This document shows positions 1-12,548 of a stretch of DNA of 64,000 nucleotides, piece by piece. Origin of the DNA: Acanthamoeba lenticulata. Lineage: Eukaryota; Discosea; Longamoebia; Acanthamoebidae. The notes under the pieces are model-generated. The model saw only the letters and a program-made list of their open reading frames with translations. It did no database searches and was not told where the DNA came from. A program made the position numbers and the translations under genes. The stretch's first letter is position 1. Each line of letters starts with the position of its first letter. Location: the NCBI GenBank assembly GCA_002179805.1, contig NAVB01000174.1:1-64000 (forward strand), given 5' to 3'.

Positions 1-94
1 TAATTATTATTATCAAAAAATATAAACCGCGTTTTATTTTTTTGAGAGGTGCCTATGCCAATGAGTATTACTATAAAAGAGCTGAGGAATAACA

Positions 95-166
95 GCTCGC
101 GTGGCCCAATGGAAAGGCGTCCGCCTCCTAAGCGGAAGATTGTGGGTTCGATCCCCACCGTGAGCG
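95..166 (+). tRNA. tRNA-Arg (anticodon CCT)
   Basis: A complete cloverleaf can be folded by eye. The 7-bp acceptor stem pairs GCTCGCG with CGTGAGC (one G-T pair). The D stem is GCC/GGC, the anticodon stem TCCGC/GCGGA encloses the loop CTCCTAA, and the T arm carries the GGTTCGATCC signature. The anticodon CCT reads AGG, so the tRNA is arginine-accepting. There is no intron in the anticodon loop and no encoded CCA, as expected for a nuclear tRNA gene. It is followed by a short T-run at 174-179, suitable as an RNA polymerase III terminator. Confidence 0.95.
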
Positions 167-218
167 AGCTATCTTTTTTGCCTACGTGGCAAACTGTTTC
201 TCCCTGCGCTCGGCGCGT

Positions 219-1869
219 TTACAGTGCCGCAGCGCTACGGCGAGCTCGCTCACAGTTAACGTTGGCCTTGAACAGCGTGAGAGTCGTCGGGGTCGCCAGG
301 CGCAGCGCGTGACCGGCAGCCAGACCATAGACCTGGCCCTTGCGTACCTCACGCCGTGCCTGCTCCTGGCCAACAGCCTCGGTTGCGATGGCCTCAGCAG
401 TGGCCTCGCCGTCGTAGACCAGCACCAGCGCGAACGAGTCGCACGGCGGCAGCACAACGCTCGTCGCGCCGGACGCCTTTGATGACAGCTCCACCGACGA
501 CACCACGAACTCCTCCACCGGCGGACTGTAGACCTGCATAGATAATGTTGTCACAAGACCCGATGGGGAAGAGGAGGAAGACGAAGAGAGCCAGGAGTCT
601 GTACATTGAAGCCGGCATGAGCGACGGGATGGACCCAGTCAGGCTCGCCGCACTTGTAGGTGAGCATGTCCACGAGAGTGTCCACGTCCTTGAACTTGGG
701 CGTGAGCCCGGCCCGCACCGTGTTGTCCGACGACGCCATGCACTCCACCATGTTTCTGCGCGTGGGCCGCACGGCTTGAGTGCGCACACAGGCGAGCGCG
801 CGTGCGGCGTGAAAGGCAACGGCTTACCCCGAGATGTAGGCGTGCGGGACGTTGGGACCGAGGAAGACGGCTTGGCCAGGCGTCAAGTCGAGGCGGTTGA
901 GGAAGTAGGCCACGAAGCAGCCCACGTCTCCCGGGAACTGCTCGTTGAGGCGCAGGATGAGGGCCTCTGTCTGCTGCAGCAAAGACGCCGAGTCATCGCC
1001 TTGGGCGTCGGGCTTGGTGCCGGCCAGGCGGCGCTTCAGCTCGTCGAGCCCGCGTGCGATGACGGCCGGGTCAGCGCGCATCAGCCGCTCAAAGAGGGGC
1101 TTCACCACGTCCTTGTCGCTCTTGTTGCCAGCCTCGGCGAGGAAGCGATCGACGTGCTCCTGATCGCGGTACAGAAGAAGAAGCCAACCAAGCCCTTCTT
1201 TGAGACGAGTGAATACAACCACAGGAGGGGGACGGGGGCTGGTACCTGGCCGACCACGCTCGCAAACTCGGGGGCATTACGGAAGAGGAGCGCCATCTGG
1301 GCCACGGTGCGGAACCCACAGAGCACCTCGCACGGCGTCACAGCCAGCGCCATCTCCTGTGGAATAGAATGGAGTGGAAAGGCCATTCCCCGTTTCAGAC
1401 GAGACCACTACAAAGTTTGTAGTGGGGTCATAGATTGAGAATCGTGTACGGGCTTGTGGTTGTCGTCCGGGTAGTGCTGCGGCTTGGTTTGGCGCAGGAC
1501 GCGGCCGAGGCTGCGGTCGGGGTGGGCCTGGATGGAGAGCGCCTGTTCGATGCTCAGCACCTTGAAGAGGAAAGGCAGGCCTCCTTTGCCCTCCTCGGCG
1601 GCGGGCCACCGCGTCTGCACGGCTGAGCCGAGCGCTTCGGGATGATGCTGCAGCCACGCTGAGAGGGGAGTTTCTTCAGACTCAGCGAGGCGCGAGGGGC
1701 CGTTGGGGTGGGTGCCCATCCACAACTCAGCGTAGGGCTGGTCTTCGTTGATAGTCGAGGAGTGCTCGTCGCCAGTCCGAGCAGTGGCGCTCAGGAGCTG
1801 AGCCACCACGCTCTCCTTCCCCTTTTTGCCCCACGCGTACTGTTGGCTCGTACAGTCGAGTCTAATCAT
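219..1869 (-). CDS. MPI: mannose-6-phosphate isomerase, type I
   Basis: This enzyme interconverts fructose-6-phosphate and mannose-6-phosphate, feeding GDP-mannose synthesis for glycosylation in the cytosol. The N-terminus carries the family's QNYAWG-like start (QQYAWGKKG). The zinc-site motif QAHPD and the signature [13 protein letters not shown] are present, the latter split by the first intron (about 1449-1357). The reading continues through [17 protein letters not shown] and [15 protein letters not shown], all typical of type I enzymes. Exons are approximately 1869-1450, 1356-1246, 1159-828, 755 to about 640, and about 534-219. The first three junctions are phase-consistent; the last junction was not resolved. 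ATG 1869 was chosen because the frame upstream has only a TTG. The gene lies tail-to-tail with the tRNA. Confidence 0.9.
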
Positions 1870-2043
1870 CGTGACGAACAAGAGGAAAGAATGGCCGAAA
1901 GGTGTAGAAAGATCTCGAACCTAGCGAAGGAGAGGCGCTCACGGGTGCACCAAGCACTTCAATCGCTGACGTTGTCGCTTTGCAATAGTTTGTCAGTTTT
2001 TCCTCTTTTCCCTATTTTCTTTCCACTACGAGATTGAGCACAC

Positions 2044-2375
2044 ATGAACGCAAATCGCTACACGCCCAGATTCGTGGAGGTGTTCTGCAAGGGCTGCACT
2101 TCCTTCCTGTTCAAATACCGCAAAAGCTCGGATGGCCCTTTGATGAAATGCTTCCTGGACAAGATGCAGAAAAGTACGCCCTAAATCGCTCTCCGTTGGT
2201 TGAATGTTACACTTCCGCTAAAATTGGCCAACCCGACCGCGTAGGCCCAGCCCTCACAGAGCCCATTTGCCCACAATGCAAAACCGAAATTGGCCAACTG
2301 CGATTCATCAATGGGGCACCGGCTTGGAAGATGCTGACTCAGGCGATTACGTGGAAAAGACTAAGGACAGACTAA
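2044..2375 (+). CDS. small zinc-ribbon protein, function unknown
   Basis: Two exons, 2044-2173 and 2260-2375, join in phase across an 86-nt GT-AG intron to give an 81-residue protein. It has two CxxC knuckles (Cys15/Cys18 in CKGC and Cys47/Cys50 in CPQC) about 29 residues apart, plus Cys36, which is a plausible treble-clef or zinc-ribbon arrangement. The region after the second knuckle is hydrophobic and aromatic, and the tail is basic. I do not recognise the family, and the zinc-binding role is inferred only from cysteine spacing. Neither exon alone would look like a gene; the splice restores the second CxxC. It lies 174 bp from the divergent MPI start, so the two may share a promoter. Confidence 0.65.
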
Positions 2376-2724
2376 ATCTCGCTATGTTGTACAAATCAAT
2401 CAGCTACTGAGGGAGAAGATGTTGAATTTGAATATTTCGATTTTTATTTTTGATTTTTGGTTTCCTTCCGATCTTGTAAGTGCGTTACAAAGCCAGCCGA
2501 AGAAACCACACTGCCCTGAGCTCGCAAGTCGCGCTCCCCAACTCGCATCTTCCTCCCCTCGGTCGTAGCCTCTCGCACAAAACGATCGCAGAAGAATAAC
2601 ATCCTCATTCGCACAAAAGAGCTCCGCGGATGATGTGTCGGACGTCAACGTTGATGATCCCGCGGGACAGCACGGGCCGAGAGAAAGAAGAGAGCAATTG
2701 GATTGCGGGACGAGTCGAAGAAGC

Positions 2725-3963
2725 TTACAGGTAGGAGGCCACGTCGACGGGCATGGGCTCGATGACGGTGTCGTAGTACCTCTCGAGTTCGCGCAGATCC
2801 TTGATGTCGTCCTGCGTGACAAAATTGAGGGCGAGACCCTTGCGGCCGAAACGGCCAGAGCGACCGATCCTGTGCAGGTAGTTCTCCTTGGAACGGGGGA
2901 GATCGTAGTTGATGACGACCGAAACCTGCTGGACGTCGATACCGCGGGCGAGGAGATCGGTGGTGATGAGGACTCGGCTCGAGCCAGTCCTGAACTCCTC
3001 CATGATCTTCTTCCTCTCGCTGGGGTCGACCGAACCGTGGGTGGCCGAGACGGTGAAGTTGTCCCGGGTCATGCGCTCGGTGAGCCAATCGACCTTCCTC
3101 CTGGCGTTACAGAAGATGACAGCCTGTGTGATGTTGATGTCGTTGTAGAGATCGCAGAGCGTCTCATACTTCCACTGCTCGCGCTCGCAGTTCACGTAGA
3201 ACTGGTTGATACCCTGGAGGGTGAGCTCCTCCTGCTTGACCAGGATGTTGACCGGGTTGTTCATGAACTTCTTGGTGATGTCAAGGCACTCCGGCGGGAG
3301 GGTGGCCGAGAAGATGCCGACCTGCACGTTGTGAGGCAACGTCTTGAAGATGTCCCTGATGATTTCCTCGAAACCCTTGGAGAGCATCTCGTCGGCCTCA
3401 TCGAGCACGAAGATGCGGATCTTATCGGCGACGAGCTCGCCACGGTTGATCATGTCGAAGATACGGCCGGGGGTACCAACCACGACATGGACGCCATCGC
3501 GGAGAACGCGCCTGTCGTCATCGACGCGGGTGCCTCCGGTAAGGGTGTGGGTCTTGATGCCCATGTGGGCACCGAGGGCCTGAACGACGCGGTTGACCTG
3601 CTGGGCAAGCTCGCGGGTCGGCACGACGATGAGGGCCTGGGCGTCCTTGCCGGCAAGGTCGATCTGCTGAAGGATACCAATGCCGAAGGTGGCCGTCTTG
3701 CCGGTACCGGACTGGGCCTGGGCGATGACGTCCTTACCCTGGGCGAGCGGCACGATGGCGCGCTGCTGGATGGCCGAGGGCTTCTCGAAACCGTAGGCGT
3801 AGATGCCACGGAGAAGCTCGTCCCTGAGGGCCATGCTGTCGAAGTCGGCAATCGGCTCGACGTCGGACTCGATGGTCTCGTAGGTAGCGGTGTGGCCGGC
3901 GCCCGAACGCTCGGAACCCTCGTTGGCCTTGTCGAATTGCTCGCTAAGTTTAGCCTGATCCAT
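2725..3963 (-). CDS. EIF4A: eukaryotic initiation factor 4A, DEAD-box RNA helicase
   Basis: A single uninterrupted exon encodes 412 residues, the usual length for eIF4A. All helicase motifs are visible: Q-motif region ([10 protein letters not shown], about 58-67), motif I AQSGTGKT (83-90), PTRELA (about 115-120), TPGR, DEAD (188-191), SAT, ARGID and [11 protein letters not shown]. The C-terminal stretches VVINYDLP and [10 protein letters not shown] match eIF4A more closely than the exon-junction paralogue eIF4A3 or FAL1, although paralogues are hard to separate by eye. It unwinds mRNA 5' leaders as part of eIF4F. The lack of introns is notable beside intron-rich neighbours and fits a highly expressed gene. 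An antisense ORF of similar length is a codon-bias shadow. Confidence 0.95.
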   Translation of the reverse strand: MDQAKLSEQFDKANEGSERSGAGHTATYETIESDVEPIADFDSMALRDELLRGIYAYGFEKPSAIQQRAIVPLAQGKDVIAQAQSGTGKTATFGIGILQQIDLAGKDAQALIVVPTRELAQQVNRVVQALGAHMGIKTHTLTGGTRVDDDRRVLRDGVHVVVGTPGRIFDMINRGELVADKIRIFVLDEADEMLSKGFEEIIRDIFKTLPHNVQVGIFSATLPPECLDITKKFMNNPVNILVKQEELTLQGINQFYVNCEREQWKYETLCDLYNDINITQAVIFCNARRKVDWLTERMTRDNFTVSATHGSVDPSERKKIMEEFRTGSSRVLITTDLLARGIDVQQVSVVINYDLPRSKENYLHRIGRSGRFGRKGLALNFVTQDDIKDLRELERYYDTVIEPMPVDVASYL

Positions 3964-4634
3964 GTTTTGCTAAAATGAACTGTTGTTTGTTTGATTTAAT
4001 GAAAGAGAGAAGCGTCAGTCCGGATCCTTCTCAAATACACTCAGCGCACCCTCCCAACAGTAATTTCTGAGGAACGCTGCGGGAAGGGGAGGAAATTGGG
4101 AAGAAGGGAAGATTTGAAGAAAAATCAGACGCAAAAACGAGATCTCCACGAAGGCCGAGCGGAAAGCAAAGATTAAATACGCTGATCCACTAGATCGGGA
4201 CGATCAAAATCTCCAGCGATAACAGAACAAGCACACACGAAAGGCCCCGGAGAGAGGAGGGTAATACAACACCTTTTTCTACGCGCTTCTCGGTCGGAAA
4301 CAAAGAACCTCGCCCGGCTGCTGCCGCTCTTGGCTTTGTAGTGGCGGAGTTAGGCCTGGAGAAATATACAGGAAACATGGAATGCTACGCATTATGGTGT
4401 CGACGAACCGCCAGCGGCTGGTCTCGCCATCAAGAAGAAAAAAGATGCAGATTGCTTGCGTCCCGTCGCACCAAATGGTTCTTTGTTGCAGCGACCGAAA
4501 GTATCCTTGAAGGGAGGCTCGATGCCTCTAAAGCAGAATTTCTTTACACTTTACTTTACTTATTTTTTTTTTTTTTTTTTTGGCTTTTCCCTGGGCGTCG
4601 CCAAAACAGAAAAATAAATCATCAGTAGCGCAAC
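3964..4634. other. intergenic region between divergent eIF4A and LAMTOR5 genes
   Basis: About 670 bp with no convincing coding exon on either strand. It holds the eIF4A 5' flank, a long T-run at about 4563-4582, and the presumed promoters of both genes. The eIF4A side (3975-4150) is purine-rich and could contain a 5'-leader intron, but I cannot show one. Confidence 0.5.
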
Positions 4635-5174
4635 ATGGCCGGCAGTGGATTTCTTGATGCCTCCTTTGAGAAGGCAATGGGCAACTTGTACGCCCTTTCA
4701 GGATAATGGCCGCGTCTTCTTAATGTAGCGTGGAACAATTAATTGCATTCGTTCAATTCTTACAGGATGCACGAAAGTGGCGTCGTTGGTGTGCTCAGCA
4801 CTGACCAAAACGGCCTTTGTGTGGGTGGTATGATCTTTCCACGTTTCCCTCATCTTGATCAATCGCCTCACGTTGGGATTCTGCTGCCACACAGCCAAGG
4901 GAAGTGCGAACGCTTCTGCCTCTGGTTTTATTCGATCGCTCTCCAACCGCGCTCGAGAGCTTGCCCCTAGCGACTCGGAGAAGCCCACCATTTGCATCGA
5001 GACCGAGTCCACGTACCTTGCTCTGCTCTGCTTTTGTCCTCCACCAACCAAAGACCTTGCATTCCTTGTCCTTTGCATTGTGCTCACTCTTCCTTGTGTG
5101 CCTCGCTGCCGTGCAGAAACATCTTTATCCGCGACGAGGACAACATCACCGTGGCCGTCTACCGCATTCCCTAA
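4635..5174 (+). CDS. LAMTOR5: Ragulator subunit LAMTOR5 (HBXIP) homologue
   Basis: Four small exons (4635-4687, 4766-4827, 4895-5012, 5117-5174) join in phase across introns of 78, 67 and 104 nt to give about 96 residues, the normal size for LAMTOR5. The second exon carries GVVGVLSTDQNGLCVG, matching the family's IVGVLCTD..GL pattern. The last exon ends with the strand IRDEDNITVAVYRIP, matching the family's C-terminal strand. LAMTOR5 is a roadblock-fold subunit of the Ragulator complex that anchors Rag GTPases and TORC1 at the lysosome. The first intron is T/A-rich. On the opposite strand a longer ORF overlaps these exons and is a shadow. Confidence 0.85.
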
Positions 5175-5471
5175 ATGCTGTCGCCCGTGTCTGTTTAACA
5201 ACAAACGAGGCTTCGCTTCTTTCTTGTTGGTGTATGTGTGTTGTTGATGTCGTGGCTCTGCGTTGGGCTCGCCGTGATCGTCGTGTCCTTTCGTCTTGCG
5301 TCCGTCATCAGCACCAGAGGCGCCAACTTTTCTGGAGCAGAAATTTCGGAGAGGGACGTTCTTCCGGCGACAAAAATTTTGGGACAGAAGAGGAGAAACG
5401 CCCATTTTGAAGCCGGCTTGAGATTTTGCGCTATTGTTCTTTTCTCTCCGAGCGACACGGCATCCGCAGCC

Positions 5472-8400
5472 ATGGCGGACACCGAGACCGTGCACATGCA
5501 CGACGCCCTCTCTGACGCTGAAAAGGCGCTGGAGGAGAAGTCGCGCAAGTGGCAACAGCTAAATTCGAAGCGATATGGAGAGAAGAGGAAATTCGGGCAC
5601 GTCGAGCCGCAGAAAGAGGACATGCCGCCCGAGCATATTCGAAAGATCATTAAGGATCATGGCGACATGTCGAGCAAGAAGTTCAGGCACGACAAGCGTG
5701 TGTATCTGGGCGCGCTCAAGTATGTACCGCATGCGATCCTCAAGCTCCTCGAGAACATGCCCATGCCTTGGGAGCAGGTGCGCGAGGTGCCGGTTCTCTA
5801 CCACATTTCGGGCGCCATCACCTTCGTCAATCAGATCCCGCTTGTCGTGGAGCCCATTTACATCGCCCAGTGGGGTTCCATGTGGATCATGATGAGGCGT
5901 GAGAAGCGAGATCGTCGGCACTTTAAGCGCATGCGCTTCCCTCCGTTCGACGACGAGGAGCCTCCGCTCGACTATGGCGACAACATCATGGACGTCGATC
6001 CGCTCGATCCGATCCAGCTGGAGTTCGACGAGGTGGAGGATGCGCCCATCAAAGACTGGCTGTACGATAACCGGCCGCTCTCTGACACCAAGTACATTAA
6101 CGGGCCGAGCTACAAGAGCTGGCGCCTGCCCTTGCCGATTATGGCCAATCTCTACCGTCTCGCCGGTCAGCTCCTCAGCGATCTCACGGACAAGAACTAC
6201 TTCTACCTCTTCGATACCAAGTCGTTCTTCACTGCGAAGGCGCTCAACATGGCGATCCCCGGTGGTCCCAAGTTCGAGCCCATGTACCGCGACATCGACG
6301 AGGCCGACGAGGACTGGAACGAATTTAACGACATCAACAAGCTCATCATCCGTCATCAGCTGCGGACTGAGTACAAGGTCGCGTTCCCCTTCCTCTACAA
6401 CAACCGGCCGAGGAGCGTGCACTTGACCCCCTACCACTTCCCGCTCTCGGTCTACATCAAGACCGACGATCCCGATCTGCCGGCCTTCTACTTTGATCCG
6501 CTCATCAACCCCATCTCGTCCTGGCGAGGCGAGAAGGGCCGAGCCCAGGAGGCTGCCGAGGCCGACGACTTGCTGGGCGGCGCCGCCCGCACCGAGAAGC
6601 TGCCGGAGGAGTTCGAGTGGCTGGAGAGCAAGCTCAGCGAGGCCGAGGACTTTGCCCTGCCGGTGGGCGTCGAGCCGCTGCTCAAGGACACGGACCTCTT
6701 CACCGACAACACGGCCAGCGGCATCGCGCTCTACTGGGCGCCGCGGCCTTTCAACCTGCGGTCGGGCCGCACGCGGCGCGCGCAGGACGTGCCGCTGGTC
6801 AAGTCGTGGTACATGGAGCACTGCCCGCAGAACCACCCGGTCAAGGTGCGGGTGAGCTACCAGAAGCTGCTCAAGTGCTACGTGCTCAACCAGCTTAAGC
6901 ACCGGCCGCCCAAGGCGCTCAACAAGCGCTACCTGTTCCGGTCGCTCGCGGCGACCAAGTTCTTCCAGTCGACAGAGCTCGACTGGGTCGAGGCCGGGTT
7001 GCAGGTGTGCCGACAGGGCTACAACATGCTCAACCTGCTCATCCACCGCAAGAACCTCAACTACCTCCACCTCGATTACAACTTCAACTTGAAGCCGGTC
7101 AAGACCCTCACGACCAAGGAGCGCAAGAAGTCGCGGTTCGGTAACGCGTTCCACTTGTGCCGCGAGATCCTGCGGCTGACCAAGCTCATCGTCGACTCGA
7201 ACGTGCACTTCCGGCTGGGCCACGTTGACGCCTTCCAGCTGGCCGACGGCATCCAGTACATCTTTGCCCATGTGGGCCAGCTGACGGGCATGTACCGCTA
7301 CAAGTACAGGCTCATGCGCCAGATCCGCATGTGCAAGGATCTCAAGCACCTCATCTACTACCGGTTCAACACGGGCCCCGTGGGCAAGGGCCCCGGCTGC
7401 GGCTTCTGGGCGCCGGCGTGGCGCGTGTGGCTCTTCTTCCTGCGCGGCGTCGTGCCGCTGCTGGAGCGGTGGCTGGGCAACCTGCTGGCGCGTCAGTTCG
7501 AGGGTCGCCACTCGAAGGGCATCGCCAAGACGGTGACCAAGCAGCGCGTGGAGAGCCACTTTGATCTGGAGCTCCGCGCGGCGGTCATGCACGACATCCT
7601 CGACATGATGCCGGAGGGCATCCGGGCCAACAAGTCGCGCACCATCCTCCAGCACCTGAGCGAGGCCTGGCGTTGCTGGAAGGCCAACATCCCGTGGAAG
7701 GTGCCAGGCCTCCCGGCGCCCATCGAGAACATGATCCTGCGCTACGTCAAGTCCAAGGCCGACTGGTGGACCAACGTGGCCCACTACAACCGCGAGCGCA
7801 TCCGGCGCGGCGCGACGGTGGACAAGACTGTGTGCAAGAAGAACCTTGGGCGGCTCACGCGCCTGTGGCTCAAGGCCGAGCAGGAGCGGCAGCACAACTA
7901 CCTCAAGGACGGGCCCTACATCACGGCCGAGGAGGCCGTCGCCATCTACACGACCACCGTGCACTGGCTCGAGAGCCGCAAGTTCTCGCCGATCCCGTTC
8001 CCGCCGCTCAACTACAAGCACGACACCAAGCTCCTCATCCTCTCGCTCGAGCGGCTCAAGGAGGCCTACAGCGTCAAGAACCGCCTCAACCAGTCGCAGC
8101 GCGAGGAGCTTGGCCTCGTCGAGCAGGCCTACGACAACCCGCACGAGGCCCTGAGCCGCATCAAGCGCCACCTGCTCACGCAGCGCGCCTTCAAGGAGCT
8201 GGGTATCGAGTTCATGGACCTCTACTCGTACCTGATCCCGGTCTACGACATCGAGCCGCTCGAGAAGATCACCGACGCCTACCTGGACCAGTACGTCTGG
8301 TACGAGGCCGACAAGCGCCACCTGTTCCCCAACTGGATCAAGCCGGCCGACACGGAGCCGCCGCCGCTCCTCACCTACAAGTGGTGCCAAGGCATCAACA

Positions 8401-9902
8401 ACCTCACCAACGTGTGGGACACGGGCAATGGCGAGTGCGTGGTGTTGATGGAGACCAAGCTGGAGAAGGTCTACGAGAAGATCGATCTGACGCTCCTCAA
8501 CCGTCTCCTGCGGCTCATCCTCGACCACAACATCGCCGACTACATGACGGCCAAGAACAACGTGGTCATGAACTACAAGGACATGAACCACACCAACTCG
8601 TACGGTCTCATCCGCGGTCTCCAGTTCGCCACGTTCATCTTCCAGTACTACGGCCTCGTGCTCGACCTCCTCGTGCTGGGCCTCACGCGCGCGTCGGAGA
8701 TCGCCGGCCCGCCGCAGATGCCCAACGACTTCCTCACCTTCCGCTCGGTCGACGAGGAGACGCGCCACCCGATCCGCCTCTACTCGCGCTACATCGACCG
8801 CATCCACATGTGCTTCCGCTTCACGCACGACGAGGCCAAGGAGCTCATCCAGCGCTACCTGACCGAGCACCCGGACCCCAACAACGAGAACATCGTCGGC
8901 TACAACAACAAGAAGTGCTGGCCGCGCGACGCCCGCATGCGCCTCATGAAGCACGACGTCAACCTCGGCCGCGCCGTCTTCTGGGACATCAAGAACCGGC
9001 TGCTGCGCTCGCTGACGACGATCGAGTGGGAGAACACGTACGTGTCGGTCTACAGCAAGGACAACCCGAACCTGCTGTTTGCCATGTGCGGCTTCGAGGT
9101 CCGGATCCTGCCCAAGTGCCGCTCGCTCAACGAGGAGTTTACGCAGCAGGACGGCGTGTGGAACCTCCAAAACGAGAACACCAAGGAGCGCACGGCGCAG
9201 GCCTTTTTGCGCGTCACCGACGAGGCCCTCAACCAGTTTGAGAACCGCATCCGCATGGTGCTCATGGCCTCGGGCTCGACGACCTTCACCAAGATCGTCA
9301 ACAAGTGGAACACGTCGCTCATCGGCCTGATGACCTACTTCCGCGAGGCCACGGTCCACACGCAGGAGCTGCTCGACCTGCTGGTCAAGTGCGAGAACAA
9401 GATCCAGACCCGCGTCAAGATCGGCCTCAACTCGAAGATGCCCTCGCGCTTCCCGCCCGTCGTCTTCTACACGCCCAAGGAGCTCGGCGGCCTGGGCATG
9501 CTCTCCATGGGCCACGTGCTCATCCCGCAGTCGGACCTCCGCTACTCGAAGCAGACCTCGGTCGGGACGACGCACTTCCGGAGCGGCATGTCGCACGAGG
9601 AGGACCAGCTCATTCCCAACCTCTACCGCTACATCCAGCCGTGGGAGCAGGAGTTTATCGACTCGCAGCGCGTGTGGGCCGAGTACGCGCTCAAGCGGCA
9701 GGAGGCCAACGCGCAGAACAAGCGGCTCACGCTGGAGGACCTCGAGGACTCGTGGGACCGCGGCATCCCGCGTATCAACACGCTCTTCCAGAAGGACCGC
9801 CACACGCTGGCCTACGACAAGGGCTGGCGCCTGCGCACGGACTGGAAGCAGTACCAGGTCCTCAAGCAGAACCCGTTCTGGTGGACGCACCAGCGACACG
9901 AC

Positions 9903-9943
<41 letters not shown>

Positions 9944-9959
9944 CCAGGCCCTCGGAGGC

Positions 9960-9994
<35 letters not shown>

Positions 9995-12548
9995 CACCTA
10001 CTTCCCGACGTGGGAGGGTCTCTTCTGGGAGAAGGCGTCAGGCTTTGAGGAGTCGATGAAGTACAAGAAGCTGACCAACGCCCAGCGGTCGGGTCTCAAC
10101 CAGATCCCCAACCGACGCTTCACGCTCTGGTGGTCGCCCACCATCAACCGCGCCAACGTCTACGTCGGCTTCCAAGTGCAGCTGGACCTGACGGGCATCT
10201 TCATGCACGGCAAGATCCCGACGCTCAAGATCTCGCTCATCCAGATCTTCCGCGCGCATCTCTGGCAGAAGGTCCACGAGAGCGTGGTGATGGATCTGTG
10301 CCAGGTCTTTGACCAGGAGCTCGACGCGCTCGAGATCGAGACCGTCCAGAAGGAGACGATCCACCCGCGCAAGTCCTACAAGATGAACTCGTCCTGCGCC
10401 GACGTGCTCCTCTTTGCCTCGTACAAGTGGCCCGTGTCCAAGCCGTCGCTGCTCACCGACACCAACGATGTGTTTGACTCGCACACGACCAAGTACTGGA
10501 TCGACGTCCAGCTCCGCTGGGGCGACTACGACTCGCACGACATCGAGCGCTACGCGCGCGCCAAGTTCCTCGACTACACGACGGACAACATGAGCATCTA
10601 CCCGTCGCCGACGGGCGTGCTGATCGCGATCGACCTGGCCTACAACCTCTACAGCGCGTTCGGCAACTGGTTCACGGGCGTCAAGCCGCTGCTGGGCCAG
10701 GCCATGGCCAAGATCATGAAGTCGAACCCAGCCCTCTACGTCCTGCGCGAGCGGATCCGCAAGGGCCTGCAGCTCTACTCGTCCGAGCCCACGGAGCCCT
10801 ACCTCTCGTCGCAGAACTATGGCGAGCTGTTCAGCAACCAGATCATCTGGTTCGTGGACGACACCAACGTCTACCGCGTGACGATCCACAAGACCTTTGA
10901 GGGTAACTTGACGACCAAGCCCATCAACGGCGGCATCTTCATCTTCAACCCGCGCACGGGCCAGCTCTTCCTCAAGATCATCCACACGTCGGTGTGGGCC
11001 GGCCAGAAGCGTCTGGGTCAGCTGGCCAAGTGGAAGACGGCCGAGGAGGTGGCGGCCCTCATCCGGTCGCTGCCCGTCGAGGAGCAGCCCAAGCAGATCA
11101 TCGTCACGCGCAAGGGCATGCTCGACCCGCTCGAGGTCCACTTGCTCGACTTCCCCAACATCGTCATCAAGGGCTCCGAGCTGCAGCTGCCCTTCCAGGC
11201 CTGCCTCAAGATCGAGAAGTTTGGCGACCTCATCCTCAAGGCCACCGAGCCCCAGATGGTCCTCTTCAACATCTACGACGACTGGCTCAAGACCATCTCG
11301 TCCTACACGGCCTTCTCGCGTCTCGTCCTCATCCTCCGCTCGCTCCACGTCAACCACGAGAAGACGCGCGTCATCCTCAAGCCCGACAAGACCGTCATCA
11401 CGCAGCCGCACCACATCTGGCCCTCGCTCAACGACGAGCAGTGGATCAAGGTCGAGGTCTCGCTCAAGGACCTCATCCTCTCGGACTATGGCAAGAAGAA
11501 CAACGTCAACGTGGCCTCGCTCACGCAGTCGGAGGTGCGCGACATCATCCTCGGTATGGAGATCTCGCCGCCGTCGGAGCAGCGCCAGCAGATCGCCGAG
11601 ATCGAGAAGCAGACCAAGGAGGCCAGCCAGCTGACGGCCGTCACGACCAAGACGACCAACGTGCACGGCGACGAGATCACCGTCACGACGACGTCGCCCT
11701 ACGGCCAGAAGATGTTCTCGTCCAAGACCGACTGGCGCGTGCGGGCCATCTCGGCCACCAACCTGCACCTGCGGACCAACCACATCTACGTCTCGTCGGA
11801 CGACGTCAAGGAGACGGGCTTCACCTACGTCCTGCCCAAGAACGTGCTCAAGAAGTTCATCACCATCGCCGACCTGCGGACGCAGGTGGCCGGGTTCATG
11901 TACGGCATCAGCCCGCCGGACAACCCGATGGTCAAGGAGATCCGCGCCATCGTCATGCCGCCCCAGTGGGGCACCCACCAGGAGGTCAACCTGCCCCACC
12001 AGCTGCCCGACCACGAGTACCTGGCCGACATGGAGCCCCTCGGCTGGATCCACACCCAGCCCAACGAGCTCCCGCAGCTCCCGCCCTCGGACGTCATCAC
12101 CCACGCCGGCATCCTCGCCGACAACCCCAAGTCGGGCTGGGACCAGGAGCGCGCCATCGTCATCACCGTCTCCTTCACGCCCGGCTCGTGCTCGCTCACC
12201 GCCTACAAGCTCACCCCGGCGGGCTACACCTGGGGCCAGCAGAACCGCGACAACCACACCCACAACTTCTCGGGCTACTCGCCGCTCTTCTACGAGAAGG
12301 TGCCCATGCTCCTCTCCGACCGCTTCCTCGGCTTCTACATGGTCCCCGAGCACGGCATGTGGAACTACAACTTCTCGGGCGTCAAGCACAACCCCAACAT
12401 GCGCTACTCGCTCGTCCTCGCCAACCCGCGCGAGTTCTACCACGAGTCCTTCCGCCCCACCCACTTCCTCTCCTGGGTCTCCTCCGAGGACACTGCCGAC
12501 GCCGCCGACGACGGCCTCGACGCCGACCGCGAGAACCTCTTTGACTAA
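5472..12548 (+). CDS. PRPF8: pre-mRNA-processing-splicing factor 8 (PRP8)
   Basis: A single 7,077-bp exon encodes about 2,358 residues, close to the roughly 2,335 of the human protein. ATG 5472 is chosen because upstream in-frame codons show no family similarity, whereas downstream codons at once give a Prp8-like N-terminus. Highly conserved blocks run throughout, such as [20 protein letters not shown] in the reverse-transcriptase-like core. By family layout the protein holds the N-terminal, RT-like, endonuclease-like, RNase H-like and C-terminal Jab1/MPN domains; the last is recognisable around [19 protein letters not shown] and [10 protein letters not shown]. It sits at the catalytic centre of U5 and the active spliceosome. 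No intein or intron interrupts it. Extreme GC3 bias creates very long antisense ORFs. Confidence 0.98.

Noticed and set aside
2635..3978. 447-codon open frame antisense to eIF4A
   Set aside because: Valine/aspartate/leucine-rich shadow of a strongly biased gene, starting and ending outside any splice logic.
4698..5555. 285-codon minus-strand frame across the LAMTOR5 locus
   Set aside because: The plus strand gives a family match over four in-phase exons; the minus frame has no recognisable domain.
5559..9980. 1,473-codon open frame antisense to PRP8
   Set aside because: It is a mirror of PRP8 codon bias (GC-rich third positions remove antisense stops). The translation is Leu/Val/Asp/Arg/His-rich with no domain, whereas the sense strand is a textbook conserved protein.
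10038..12464. 808-codon open frame antisense to the 3' part of PRP8
   Set aside because: Same shadow effect; no similarity to any family.
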